A program made the position numbers and the translations under genes. Under the pieces are notes generated by a model. It was not told where the DNA came from. It saw nothing but the letters and a program-made list of their open reading frames with translations, and did not search any database. Shown here one piece after another: positions 1-8,152 of a DNA stretch of 64,000 nucleotides. Each line of letters begins with the position of its first letter. Position 1 is the stretch's first letter. Source of the DNA: Shewanella sp. GD04112 (lineage in GTDB: Bacteria > Pseudomonadota > Gammaproteobacteria > Enterobacterales > Shewanellaceae); contig NZ_JAOEAL010000001.1 of the NCBI RefSeq assembly GCF_029835735.1, forward strand, positions 3,038,001 to 3,102,000, written 5' to 3'.

Positions 1-1095
1 ATGCTGATGCTAGGGTTAGTCGCGCTGACCATGGCAATAATTTACTTTCTACCCAAACTGACTACAGCAGTCCCCTCATCGTTAGTTGCGATTTTAAGCG
101 TGACCGCCATCGTAGTCGGTTTTGACTTAGAAACCCGTAATGTGTTGGATTTTCTTAAAACCATGAGTGGTGACGAACACGCCACAATCGCAGGCTCACT
201 CCCAAGCTTTGCTGTTCCACAGGTGCCGTTTAACCTTGAGACACTCTACATTATTCTGCCCTATTCCTTTATTTTAGCCGCCGTCGGATTAATCGAATCC
301 CTGTTAACCTTGACGGTTATCGATGAGATGACTAATACCCGAGGACGTAGCAACAAAGAATGTATAGGCCAAGGCGTGGGCAACATCACCAGCGGCTTTT
401 TTGGGGCCATGGGCGGCTGCGCTATGATTGGTCAATCGATGATTAACATTAACTCTGGTGGTCGTGGCAGATTATCCGGTATTACCGCGGCTATCGGTTT
501 ACTGACCTTTATTCTGTTTGGCGCATCTTTTATCGAAATCATTCCGCTTGCCGCTTTGGTTGGCGTGATGTTTATCGTGGTGCTCGGCACATTCGAATGG
601 GCAAGCTTTAAGTTTATGGGCAAAGTGCCGAAACATGATGCTTTTGTCATTGTGCTAGTGACCACAGTGACCGTTTTTACTGATCTCGCCTTCGCGGTTT
701 TTGTCGGCGTCGTGGTGTCTGCGCTCGTGTTTGCATGGCAACATGCTAAACACATCAGTGTGAAAGTGACCTCAAATAGTCTGGGCTGGAAAGTCTATGA
801 GCTGAACGGCCCATTGTTTTTTGGCTCAGTGGCCAGTTTCCTCGAATTATTTGATGCCTCGCAGGATCCCCAAGATGTCGTTATCGATTTCAAACATTCA
901 CGCGTAGCCGATCATTCAGCATTAGAAGCCATAGATACCCTTGCCGAACGTTATGTTACGCTGGGCAAAAAGCTACATTTGGTGCATTTAAGTGCCGACT
1001 GTAAAGCCTTACTTCACAAAGCAGGCGATCTGGTTGAAGTGAATTTGCTAGACGATCCCCACTATAAAGTTGCGGACGATAAGCTCGATTCTTAA
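1..1095 (+). CDS. SulP-family inorganic anion transporter, 3' part
   Basis: Secondary anion transporter of the inner membrane. The visible part holds several hydrophobic segments and then, from about residue 255 to the end, a soluble STAS domain (motifs around DVVIDFKHSRVADHSALEAI), the arrangement typical of SulP proteins. Family members are usually 480-580 residues, so the 364 residues here are the C-terminal two thirds. The ATG at position 1 is probably an internal Met and the true start lies outside the window. The substrate (sulfate, bicarbonate or another anion) cannot be told from the sequence. A terminator follows the stop codon. Confidence 0.85.
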   Translation: MLMLGLVALTMAIIYFLPKLTTAVPSSLVAILSVTAIVVGFDLETRNVLDFLKTMSGDEHATIAGSLPSFAVPQVPFNLETLYIILPYSFILAAVGLIESLLTLTVIDEMTNTRGRSNKECIGQGVGNITSGFFGAMGGCAMIGQSMININSGGRGRLSGITAAIGLLTFILFGASFIEIIPLAALVGVMFIVVLGTFEWASFKFMGKVPKHDAFVIVLVTTVTVFTDLAFAVFVGVVVSALVFAWQHAKHISVKVTSNSLGWKVYELNGPLFFGSVASFLELFDASQDPQDVVIDFKHSRVADHSALEAIDTLAERYVTLGKKLHLVHLSADCKALLHKAGDLVEVNLLDDPHYKVADDKLDS

Positions 1096-1128
1096 ATAAG
1101 CACCTAATAAGGCTGCAATAACTGCTAC

Positions 1129-1177
1129 CCCACGGTCTGAAGGTTAACTTCGCAAAAAGATCGTGGGTTTATTTTTG
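1129..1177 (+). terminator. Terminator of the SulP gene
   Basis: Inverted repeat CCCACGGTCT / AGATCGTGGG (one G-T wobble), with a small nested GAAG/CTTC stem in the loop, followed by TTTATTTTTG. It lies 34 nt after the SulP stop. Confidence 0.75.
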
Positions 1178-1286
1178 CAGGCAAAACAAAACTTGATGTG
1201 CCCCGATACCTGATAGCTTAACTATCAAACTCAACTTTCACCACTCAACGTTGGCTAGATAAATAGGCTCCAAAACAGAGGAACAG

Positions 1287-1390
1287 AGGTTAAGAGGTTA
1301 AGAGGTTAAGAGGTTAAGAGGTTAAGAGGTTAAGAGGTTAAGAGGTTAAGAGGTTAAGAGGTTAAGAGGTTAAGAGGTTAAGAGGTTAAG
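1287..1390. repeat. Tandem repeat, 13 perfect copies of AGGTTAAG
   Basis: Thirteen consecutive identical 8-bp units (104 bp) lie in the 436-bp gap between the SulP terminator and the convergent cold-shock gene. All copies are exact. The unit length is not a multiple of three and no coding frame spans the repeat, so it is a non-coding microsatellite. Perfect identity suggests recent slippage and a copy number that may vary between isolates. The rest of the gap (1178-1286 and 1391-1463) shows no gene. Confidence 0.97.
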
Positions 1391-1463
1391 AAAGAGTACA
1401 GCCTAATCCACTCACATATATACAAGGCAAGAGTATAGAAAACTTAAAAGCGACACAAATAAA

Positions 1464-1491
1464 AAGAGCCGTGGTATAAACCACAGCTCTT
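1464..1491 (-). terminator. Terminator of the cold-shock gene
   Basis: Hairpin with arms AAGAGC-C-GTGGT and ACCAC-A-GCTCTT. Read on the minus strand it is followed by TTTTATTTG. It lies 40 nt beyond the cold-shock stop codon. Confidence 0.8.
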
Positions 1492-1531
1492 AAATCCCTT
1501 GCTATCAGCGCTAGGCTAATAGCACTGAAAA

Positions 1532-1741
1532 TTAACCGATTACGGTTACGTTTTCAGCTTGAGGACCTTTTTGACCTTGAGTCACAGTGAAAGACACTTT
1601 TTGACCTTCGTCAAGAGTTTTGAAACCGTCAGAGTTGATTGCACGGAAGTGTACGAATACGTCTGGACCAGATTCTTGCTCGATGAAACCAAAACCTTTG
1701 TCAGAGTTGAACCACTTAACAACACCAGTAACTTGAGACAT
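1532..1741 (-). CDS. Cold-shock domain protein (CspA family)
   Basis: A 69-residue single-stranded nucleic-acid-binding protein with one OB-fold cold-shock domain covering its whole length. The RNP1 motif KGFGFI (residues 15-20) and the RNP2 motif VFVHF (28-32) are intact. Proteins of this family melt RNA secondary structure and act as transcription antiterminators and translation facilitators. ACAGGA precedes the ATG. The roughly 300 bp between this start and the next gene would allow a long, structured 5' leader, which is common in cold-inducible csp genes. Which Csp paralogue this is cannot be told, and cold induction is not shown by sequence. Confidence 0.95.
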   Translation of the reverse strand: MSQVTGVVKWFNSDKGFGFIEQESGPDVFVHFRAINSDGFKTLDEGQKVSFTVTQGQKGPQAENVTVIG

Positions 1742-2047
1742 GATATAAATCCTGTAAATAAAAAATTAAAGCCTTAACGGCGGTGGAGCTGGAAAATGCC
1801 GGTATTACTTATGTTTACAGGACGAACTGGTCGTATTGAACACATAAATATAAGCCCAACCTTCAAGCTAGTAAGACTATAAACCATTCTAAAGATAAGT
1901 CAACATACTGCGACACTTTGAAAAATTTATTTAAACCAAGCCAATCTCAGGTTTTGCCACCGGCTCGCAGAACAGCATGTTCTTACGGCGTAAGCATCGA
2001 CAGTTAAGCATTTTAAATAATTTATTTCAATAGGTTAAAATCAACCT
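1742..2047 (-). promoter_or_regulatory. Upstream/leader region of the cold-shock gene
   Basis: 306 bp without a gene, between the cold-shock start and the 3' end of rlmA (same strand). AT-rich blocks around 1915-1935 and 2010-2035 could hold the promoter, and the stretch next to the gene would be transcribed as leader. I could not fix a transcription start or a specific RNA thermosensor fold. Confidence 0.4.
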
Positions 2048-2863
2048 CTAGACTGAAATGCGATGTACTTCAATCTGAAAGTCTAATTCGCAGCTTAATC
2101 CGCTCTGTGCAAATGTGTGCTTTTGTTCGGCTGTAAACTTCCAAGCATAGGGGGTCATTTCCAGAAAATGGCTAATATCTTGGCTGTTATTTAGCTCAAG
2201 TTGTGACCTAAGCCGCTCTTGGTGTAAACATTCGAACCCCTCAATCTTGGCATCCGACGCTGGATGCAATCTCGGTTCGGCATAAATTTGCTGTTTTAGC
2301 GCAAAATGATGTAAAGGTCCTGGTGATACTGTGATCAAAATGCCATTGGGCGTCATGACCCGCTGTAACTCTTCTACCTTCGATGGCGCATAAATACGAA
2401 TCGCTAAATCGATACTATGCGATGGAATAGGCATTTCGTAGGCGCTCGCCACACAAAAGCTAAGATTAGGGTACCGTTTAGCCGCATATTTTATCGCCGA
2501 TTTGGAGATGTCCACGCCTTGTAATTGGCACGGATGCACGGCGGTAAGCGCATTGTACAAACGATGGCTGTAATAGCCCTCACCACAGCCGATATCGAGG
2601 ATCTGCTGCGCCTCGCTGGCATATTCAAGCGCCAACGCATTCACTCTGTCACTTAAGCTTTGATAGTAACCCGCAGTTAAAAACTCCCTGCGAGCCAACA
2701 TCATCTGTTGATTATCACCGGGGTCTTTGGAATTTTTCTTCTGCACGGGAAGCAGATTCACATAGCCTTCTTTGGCCATGTCGAACTTGTGTGCCTGCGG
2801 GCATCCCCAAGTTCGTTCAGTCAAGGTGAGCGGTAAGGCACACAAAGGACATATATATTGCAT
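2048..2863 (-). CDS. rlmA: 23S rRNA (guanine-N1)-methyltransferase RlmA
   Basis: Methylates N1 of G745 in helix 35 of 23S rRNA using SAM. The N-terminus has the zinc-binding set Cys5, Cys8, Cys21, His25 of the RlmA family. It is followed by the family segment around KNSKDPGDNQQMMLARREFL and a Rossmann methyltransferase domain with motif I DIGCGEG (residues 90-96). At 271 residues it matches E. coli RlmA. It lies 33 bp downstream of an unknown gene on the same strand, probably in one transcript. Confidence 0.93.
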   Translation of the reverse strand: MQYICPLCALPLTLTERTWGCPQAHKFDMAKEGYVNLLPVQKKNSKDPGDNQQMMLARREFLTAGYYQSLSDRVNALALEYASEAQQILDIGCGEGYYSHRLYNALTAVHPCQLQGVDISKSAIKYAAKRYPNLSFCVASAYEMPIPSHSIDLAIRIYAPSKVEELQRVMTPNGILITVSPGPLHHFALKQQIYAEPRLHPASDAKIEGFECLHQERLRSQLELNNSQDISHFLEMTPYAWKFTAEQKHTFAQSGLSCELDFQIEVHRISV

Positions 2864-2896
2864 TGGTTAACTCTGTAAATGATTGGAATGGCTGGC

Positions 2897-3703
2897 TTAT
2901 GCCTCATCTTCCATGAGTCGCTCCACCATTTGCAGTAATTCTGGGGAGGCGAGCAGCTCAAAACATTCGAGCTTCCTTAAGGCTTTATCGATATTCAAAC
3001 CGTCATTGGCTGCACGGCTGAAGTTAGGTCGCTCAAACATGTGAGTATAAGTGCGAAATAACCATTGGCGTTTTTGTTGCAGTAAGGGATCAAGTCGCAC
3101 AGCCTCTTCGGCTAACCCCATATGACAATGCCCCAAGTCTCCCCGTAAAAATGCTTGTAGCTCGAGCCGCACTTGTTCTATTTCAGTCAAACATACGGCC
3201 AAGGATTCAGCGGTAGCATTATAGTCATATTCCCGCGCTAATATCGCTTTCGCCATCATCAACACTTTGGGCTCATGCAAACCTCGGCCATCGGACTCGA
3301 GTGCAACGAGCTCAAACTTTGATGCTGCTTGCAGTGACACATTTATCCCGGCCTGCGCATCGACCTTAACGGCAATGCCCGCGCGCAGTTCCTGCGCGCA
3401 AAATTTGGGTGCAGTACCTAGACGATGGTAAAGCCGAACTCCTTGCCCCAAAAATCTTGACGTCGATGCTGCAAACCTTGTCGCCTCCACTATCTCGGCA
3501 TTGAGTTTGAGTCCCAAAATAGGTTGAAAGCGGACGGCAATCTGCGGCTGCGGTGTTTCAGACACTACAATTAACTCAAGCAATGGTGCCCCCATCGCCT
3601 CAAGCACAATAAAATCGCTGATATTGCTGGGCAAGGTTAAGGTCAGCGTCGAGCTCTGCCCAACATCGAGTACCATAGGTTCATTAAGATATTGATGATG
3701 CAT
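2897..3703 (-). CDS. Conserved-looking protein of unknown function
   Basis: I do not recognise this 268-residue protein. It has no signal peptide or membrane segment and should be cytoplasmic. The N-terminal half (about 10-150) is rich in beta-strand-like alternation. The C-terminal half is helical and charged (for example residues 150-265, with a DPLLQQKRQWLFRTY stretch and an acidic tail). It precedes rlmA in a likely two-gene operon, which gives no firm hint of function. Codon use looks like that of its neighbours. Confidence 0.75.
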   Translation of the reverse strand: MHHQYLNEPMVLDVGQSSTLTLTLPSNISDFIVLEAMGAPLLELIVVSETPQPQIAVRFQPILGLKLNAEIVEATRFAASTSRFLGQGVRLYHRLGTAPKFCAQELRAGIAVKVDAQAGINVSLQAASKFELVALESDGRGLHEPKVLMMAKAILAREYDYNATAESLAVCLTEIEQVRLELQAFLRGDLGHCHMGLAEEAVRLDPLLQQKRQWLFRTYTHMFERPNFSRAANDGLNIDKALRKLECFELLASPELLQMVERLMEDEA

Positions 3704-3878
3704 AAGACTTATTCCCTGTTCTAAAGGGAATTGTAACTGCCAACCGAGGTAAAGATCACCTCTTAAGCGCTTATCTTTTCAATATAATTTCTCAATCTCG
3801 GTTTTTGCTAATGAATATTGCGGTGAGTTTAAGTGTTAAGATGCTATCATTCGACAAAACCGTCATTCGATTGAAATT

Positions 3879-5291
3879 ATGTATACAGCATCTCAGCCAA
3901 GTATTTTTTGGCACGATTATGAAACCTTCGGAGCCAATCCCGCCAAGGATAGACCGGCCCAGTTTGCCGGGATCCGCACAGACTTAGATCTCAATATCAT
4001 CAGTGAACCCGAGACTTTTTACTGTAAACAATCAACGGATTATCTCCCCTCGCCCGAAGCCATTTTAATCACAGGGATCACACCACAATTAGCCAATTTA
4101 AAGGGGTTGCCTGAAACCGAGTTTATGGGCCGTATTCATGCACTCTTTAGCCAACCGAATACCTGTGTCGCAGGCTATAACTCCTTACGTTTTGACGATG
4201 AAGTCACCCGCTACGGTTTCTACCGTAACTTTATCGATCCTTATGCCCGCGAATGGCAAAATGGCAATACACGCTGGGATATAATCGATTTAGTCAGAGC
4301 TTGCTATGCGTTTAGACCAGAAGGGATCCATTGGCCATTAAAAGAAGATGGCTCGCCCAGCTTTAAGTTAGAGCACCTGACGCAAGCCAATGGTTTAAGC
4401 CATGAAAAAGCCCACGATGCCATGTCTGATGTGTACGCCACCATAGCTATGGCCAAACTGATTAAAGAAAAACAACCCAAGTTATATCAATACTATTTCG
4501 AGCTACGCCGTAAACAGGCCGTGAGTGCCCAAATCGATGTGTTGAATATGCAGCCGCTTGCCCATGTGAGTTCCAAAATCAGTGCGCTGCAGGGGTGTAC
4601 GACGCTGATTGCCCCCGTAGCCCACCATCCAAGCAACAAAAACGCCATTATTTGCGTTAACTTAGCCATGGATTTAAGCCCGCTGTTTGAGCTGGATGTC
4701 GAGCAAATAAAGACTCGCATGTATACACCGAGAGCCGAGCTTGCCGCAGATGAGTTACCTATCCCGGTCAAACAAGTTCATCTTAACAAATGCCCTTTTA
4801 TTACCTCGGCCAAAATTTTGGATGATGCCCAGGCTGAAAGGCTCAATATCGATAAAGCCTTTGCCAGAGAACAATACAAACGCTTAAAGGCTCACCCAGA
4901 ATTGCGTGAAAAACTGGCACAACTCTTTGAGCATGAAGGCGAAGTCACAACCACAGATCCTGACTTAATGCTGTATTCGGGTGGTTTTTTCAGCCCCGCC
5001 GATAAAGCCAAGATGGAGATCATTCGCCATACCTTGCCACAAAATTTAGCGGCGCTGGATCTGCAGTTTGATGATGGACGCATACCCGAGATGCTGTTCC
5101 GCTATCGAGCACGTAACTATCCTGAGCTGCTGAATGATCAAGAAGCTCAGCGTTGGCGTACTTTCTGCCAACAACGTTTGAGCGATCAGGATTATTTACT
5201 CAAACTTGAAAATCTGCTGCAAGACACCGAGGGTGATGAACACAAACAGAAGTTACTCGCGGCCCTGTGTCACTATCTACGCGGGCTCTAA
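3879..5291 (+). CDS. sbcB: Exodeoxyribonuclease I (SbcB/ExoI)
   Basis: Processive 3'-5' exonuclease on single-stranded DNA, acting in recombination and mismatch repair. DEDD-type exonuclease domain: the first acidic motif is FWHDYETFG with Asp13 and Glu15, and the late motif is HDAMSDVYAT near residue 180. An SH3-like and a helical ExoI C-terminal domain follow. Its 470 residues match E. coli ExoI (475). The ATG at 3879 gives the family N-terminus directly before the catalytic motif, but no strong Shine-Dalgarno is visible. It stands alone; the other SbcB-related nuclease genes, sbcDC, lie 40 kb away. Confidence 0.96.
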   Translation: MYTASQPSIFWHDYETFGANPAKDRPAQFAGIRTDLDLNIISEPETFYCKQSTDYLPSPEAILITGITPQLANLKGLPETEFMGRIHALFSQPNTCVAGYNSLRFDDEVTRYGFYRNFIDPYAREWQNGNTRWDIIDLVRACYAFRPEGIHWPLKEDGSPSFKLEHLTQANGLSHEKAHDAMSDVYATIAMAKLIKEKQPKLYQYYFELRRKQAVSAQIDVLNMQPLAHVSSKISALQGCTTLIAPVAHHPSNKNAIICVNLAMDLSPLFELDVEQIKTRMYTPRAELAADELPIPVKQVHLNKCPFITSAKILDDAQAERLNIDKAFAREQYKRLKAHPELREKLAQLFEHEGEVTTTDPDLMLYSGGFFSPADKAKMEIIRHTLPQNLAALDLQFDDGRIPEMLFRYRARNYPELLNDQEAQRWRTFCQQRLSDQDYLLKLENLLQDTEGDEHKQKLLAALCHYLRGL

Positions 5292-5360
5292 AGTTACGCG
5301 GACTCTACAACACCGATAGCCCAATCGCTAAGCAGAGAGTTCTATCAGATAAGACAGTTA

Positions 5361-5413
5361 TTTAACGCCAGACATTGATAACTTCTTTCAGTTGTCACTT
5401 AACTGGCGTTAAA
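5361..5413. repeat. Two-tier inverted repeat between sbcB and cdd
   Basis: Outer arms TTTAACGCCAG (5361-5371) and CTGGCGTTAAA (5403-5413) are a perfect 11-bp pair. Inside them TGATAACT (5376-5383) and AGTTGTCA (5390-5397) form an 8-bp stem with one G-U wobble and a 6-nt loop. No T-tract follows, so it is not an obvious terminator. It could be an RNA structure or a small dispersed palindromic element. Confidence 0.7.
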
Positions 5414-5417
5414 TTGA

Positions 5418-5449
5418 GGTATAAACGCGAACTAACTCGCATTTATACC
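5418..5449. repeat. Second inverted repeat upstream of cdd
   Basis: Arms GGTATAAACGCGA and TCGCATTTATACC pair over 13 bp with a single mismatch around a 6-nt spacer. The repeat starts 4 bp after the larger hairpin and ends 55 bp before the cdd start. It may be an operator or part of the cdd leader. Confidence 0.6.
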
Positions 5450-5504
5450 GTAACAAAATTACTAGAATGTTCTTCCATGAACTTAACAAACAAGGAGTCG
5501 GGAA

Positions 5505-6395
5505 ATGCAAGATAGATTTATCAAAAGCATAACCCAGCTGCCAACACCATTGGCTGACGCATTAATTCCCCTATTACATCAAAACTTTGCGGGACATATT
5601 GATGCACAGCAACTGGCAGAGTTAGTCCAAAGCAGCAAAATGACCGAAGCCGAAGTATTACTGGCGCTACTGCCTATTGCCGCCGCCTTGGCGAAACCGC
5701 CTATTAGTGAGTTTTATGTCGGCGCGATTGCCAAAGGAAAAAGTGGTGACATCTATATGGGCGCCAACCTTGAACTGCCCGGCGAGGCCCTGTTTCACTC
5801 TGTGCATGCGGAGCAAAGCGCCATCAGTCACGCTTGGTTAAGTGGCGAAAGCCAAATTGTCGATATGATAGTCAATGCCAGCCCCTGCGGTCATTGCCGT
5901 CAGTTTATGAACGAACTGGTCGATGGTGGCCAAATCAAGATCCATTTGCCATCGCAAGACAGCCATTTACTGTCCTATTACCTGCCCTACGCGTTTGGGC
6001 CAAAGGACTTAAATGTGCAGTCGCCCTTGCTGGTCAAGCAGGAAACCGAATTTGCCCTCGATAGCAGCGATCCTATGGTGATTGAGGCGTTAGATCATGC
6101 GGGTTTAAGCTACGCGCCTTATACCCAAAGTTACGCGGCAGTCGTATTAGAAACAGCGGATGGCGCAACCTATTGTGGTCGCTACGCTGAAAACGCGGCG
6201 TTTAACCCTTCCATGCTGCCAATGCAGATGGCCTTATCGAATCTGACTCGACATAACCGTGATTTTGGCGAGATCCGCCGCGCGGTGCTGGTTGAGTCAT
6301 CACAGGGGAAAATCAGTTTAGTGGGCGCAACCATGGATGCGTTACATGCCGTTGCGGCCATCGAACTTGAGCATATTGTGGTCGACCCCGTTTAA
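5505..6395 (+). CDS. cdd: Cytidine deaminase
   Basis: Deaminates cytidine and deoxycytidine to uridine and deoxyuridine in pyrimidine salvage. It is the long, homodimeric type found in E. coli (296 versus 294 residues). The catalytic domain has His101-Ala-Glu103 and the zinc cysteines Cys128 and Cys131 in PCGHC, followed by a second, degenerate deaminase-fold domain. AAGGAG lies well placed before the ATG. Two inverted repeats occupy its upstream region. Confidence 0.96.
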   Translation: MQDRFIKSITQLPTPLADALIPLLHQNFAGHIDAQQLAELVQSSKMTEAEVLLALLPIAAALAKPPISEFYVGAIAKGKSGDIYMGANLELPGEALFHSVHAEQSAISHAWLSGESQIVDMIVNASPCGHCRQFMNELVDGGQIKIHLPSQDSHLLSYYLPYAFGPKDLNVQSPLLVKQETEFALDSSDPMVIEALDHAGLSYAPYTQSYAAVVLETADGATYCGRYAENAAFNPSMLPMQMALSNLTRHNRDFGEIRRAVLVESSQGKISLVGATMDALHAVAAIELEHIVVDPV

Positions 6396-6406
6396 CGAGA
6401 GTCCAG

Positions 6407-6451
6407 CGGCGCTTTAGCTTTTCACAATTGTATTTGCTAGGCGCCGTTTTT
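6407..6451 (+). terminator. Probable cdd terminator
   Basis: CGGCGC and GCGCCG arms with an imperfect inner extension (TTTAGC / GCTAG), directly followed by TTTTT. Position just after cdd fits a rho-independent terminator. Confidence 0.6.
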
Positions 6452-6480
6452 CTCATCTCTTACCTCTAGCGGTGCCTAAG

Positions 6481-6696
6481 TCACTTAGCTAAGTGATTAG
6501 CGCTTCGTTTTGCCTCGAATGCAAGCTTACGCTCAGCCATTCTTAAGTAACAATCCTCGCGCTGCGTCTGTGTCATGGTGCGCCAGGCTAAGATCTCATC
6601 CAAATGCCTAAAGCAGCCCATACAGATATCTTGCTGATCGAGGCAGCAATTTCGCACACAGGGATGTTCGAGGTGATTACTCTGACCAGACCGCAT
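6481..6696 (-). CDS. DUF1289-family small Cys-rich protein
   Basis: A 71-residue cytoplasmic protein of the DUF1289 family. Its hallmark is an N-terminal cysteine cluster, HPCVRNCCLDQQDICMGC, probably metal-binding, followed by an Arg- and Glu-rich helix with the W-R motif (AWRTMTQTQRE). Biochemical function is unknown. The ATG at 6696 is preferred because it puts the Cys cluster near the N-terminus as in relatives; a longer reading from 6738 exists. It overlaps the 3' end of the upstream VOC gene by 20 bp, which suggests translational coupling. Confidence 0.85.
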   Translation of the reverse strand: MRSGQSNHLEHPCVRNCCLDQQDICMGCFRHLDEILAWRTMTQTQREDCYLRMAERKLAFEAKRSANHLAK

Positions 6697-7024
6697 ATTC
6701 GTTGCCAGCTGGCTCAATAAAATGGAAACGCCGTCCACCGGGAAAGCTGAAAATATCTGTACTGATAGCGCCGCCCGCCGCCTTCACCGCCGCTTGTGTC
6801 TGTTCTAAATCCTTGCTGTACAACACGATGAGCGGACAACCTTTTTCGAGGTTAAAACTTACCTCTGCTTGATAAAAACCTCCCGTGATCCCCGCATCAA
6901 TAAAACAGCTATATTGCGGGCCGTAATCCTCAAAGCGCCAACCAAATACCGTATTAAAAAAGGCCTTCGAGCGACCAATATCTGTGGTGGGGATTTCTAA
7001 ATAATTAATGCTGTGATGATCCAT
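6677..7024 (-). CDS. VOC-fold (glyoxalase/dioxygenase-like) protein
   Basis: 115 residues forming one vicinal-oxygen-chelate module pair: an N-terminal SINYLEIPTTDIGRSKAFFNTVFGW motif and a C-terminal RRFHFIEPAGNEYAVW motif. Such proteins bind a metal and handle small metabolites or act as resistance/lyase proteins; the substrate is unknown. It shares its transcript with the DUF1289 gene. A second VOC protein is encoded near 8.2 kb on the other strand, so the region holds two members of the family. Confidence 0.85.
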   Translation of the reverse strand: MDHHSINYLEIPTTDIGRSKAFFNTVFGWRFEDYGPQYSCFIDAGITGGFYQAEVSFNLEKGCPLIVLYSKDLEQTQAAVKAAGGAISTDIFSFPGGRRFHFIEPAGNEYAVWSE

Positions 7025-7054
7025 AATCTTCCCTGCTCATGATTAATCAAACAA

Positions 7055-7076
7055 AAAGGGAGCCAATGCTCCCTTT
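7055..7076 (-). terminator. Terminator after the DUF445 gene
   Basis: Perfect hairpin AAAGGGAGC-CAAT-GCTCCCTTT, followed on the minus strand by a run of T (GCTCCCTTTTTGT). It lies between the DUF445 stop and the VOC start and separates the two transcripts. Confidence 0.85.
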
Positions 7077-7097
7077 AGTATGCTGGCTATTGCCAGA

Positions 7098-7802
7098 TTA
7101 ACCTTGTACTAAGGCGGCGACAAGTCCGATAGCGCCACCAAATACCCCGCCCCACACTACGAGCCAACCTAAATGTGTCTGGATCATCTCCTGCACGATT
7201 TGTTTAACCATTTGCGGCGTTAATTCATTTAGGCGTTGTTCAACGATATTAGCGATCTTCGTTTGTAGATCGGCCATTACATTCGGCTGTTCAATCTCTT
7301 GTTTCAATAGGTTGCGGAACTGTTCACTCTCGGACATTTCCACCAAAGAGGCTTTCATCTTCTCGATAAAGGGTTCCTTTAACGGCATTAACGCCTCAGT
7401 GCCGCCAAACATGGATAACATGCCCCCGAAGGAAGATTGAGCCACAGTGTTAACTAAAGCATCGAAGGATGGCGCTAAGTCCACTTTATCAATCACAGGC
7501 GCTAAATCGATTTGGCTAATTCCATCTTTTTCCGACAGAAAACGGTCGATATTCTCAGTGGTGAAGAACTGCTTCATCATAAGATGCGCAATCCCCGCTT
7601 TGAATTCTTCAAAACGCGATGGCACGACGCCCGAACCGTATAAACCTGGGACCTTCTCAAACAACATATACACCGCAAGCCAGTTAGTAATGGCGCCAGA
7701 TAAAGCAAATAAACCAACATTAAACAGAATGGGTTGGCTCAATGCGTATCCCAATGCAACGCAAATGGCCGCTAGCACATTTGTCACTAAACTCTTATTC
7801 AA
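7098..7802 (-). CDS. DUF445 inner-membrane protein
   Basis: 234 residues of the DUF445 family. Two N-terminal hydrophobic segments (about 5-22 and 25-45, with GAITNWLAVYMLFEKVPGLYGSG typical of the family) and one at the C-terminus (about 212-232) bracket a soluble helical domain. The role is unknown. It is transcribed alone and ends in a strong terminator. A TTG/ATG choice near the start does not affect the domain content. Confidence 0.85.
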   Translation of the reverse strand: MNKSLVTNVLAAICVALGYALSQPILFNVGLFALSGAITNWLAVYMLFEKVPGLYGSGVVPSRFEEFKAGIAHLMMKQFFTTENIDRFLSEKDGISQIDLAPVIDKVDLAPSFDALVNTVAQSSFGGMLSMFGGTEALMPLKEPFIEKMKASLVEMSESEQFRNLLKQEIEQPNVMADLQTKIANIVEQRLNELTPQMVKQIVQEMIQTHLGWLVVWGGVFGGAIGLVAALVQG

Positions 7803-8152
7803 TCTTACTCCCCTCTTAAGCTATCGATGCGATTGCAAATGGCGCTAGTTTAGCAAGTGAAGGGGATGCAGGTCTAATGCTGAAAAAGGATGAAAACGTA
7901 GCCAAATACCGATAAAACAACGTACAAACCCAGCTAACTCAAGCGCTAGCCGGGCTAGCCTTACATCGCTAACGGCGAGTGGCGTCAATCAGGTTATTTC
8001 ATTAATTAACATTAACTTAGTTTAATGATTTTAAGGAAAAATAATTGCACATTTCTCAACGCGCTTAGGAATTATTGAAAAGCATCGTCTACACTCAAGG
8101 GGACAAAAACTCCACAACCTTGCTCAATCACGTAAACATAAGGGATGTGCTT
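7803..8152. promoter_or_regulatory. Divergent promoter region between DUF445 and VOC genes
   Basis: 350 bp without a convincing gene. It holds a perfect 15-bp palindrome, GCTAGCC-G-GGCTAGC, at 7945-7959 and a very AT-rich tract at 7995-8045 (TTAATTAACATTAACTTAG) likely to carry the rightward promoter. An alternative TTG start of the VOC gene at 8075 falls inside this stretch. Confidence 0.5.

Noticed and set aside
1287..1390. CRISPR array
   Set aside because: The repeats are 8 bp and contiguous, without spacers; it is a simple tandem repeat.
1559..1777. Plus-strand open frame over the cold-shock gene
   Set aside because: It is antisense to a strongly conserved cold-shock gene and has no family resemblance or ribosome site.
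5424..5440. 17-mer shared with one mismatch with 41503-41519 as a dispersed repeat
   Set aside because: A 16/17 match is expected by chance several times in a 64-kb self-comparison, and flanks do not match.
8075..8152. Longer VOC protein starting at TTG 8075
   Set aside because: An AGGA lies before it, but the extra 26 residues have no VOC character and the ATG at 8153 has a proper ribosome site and matches the domain start.
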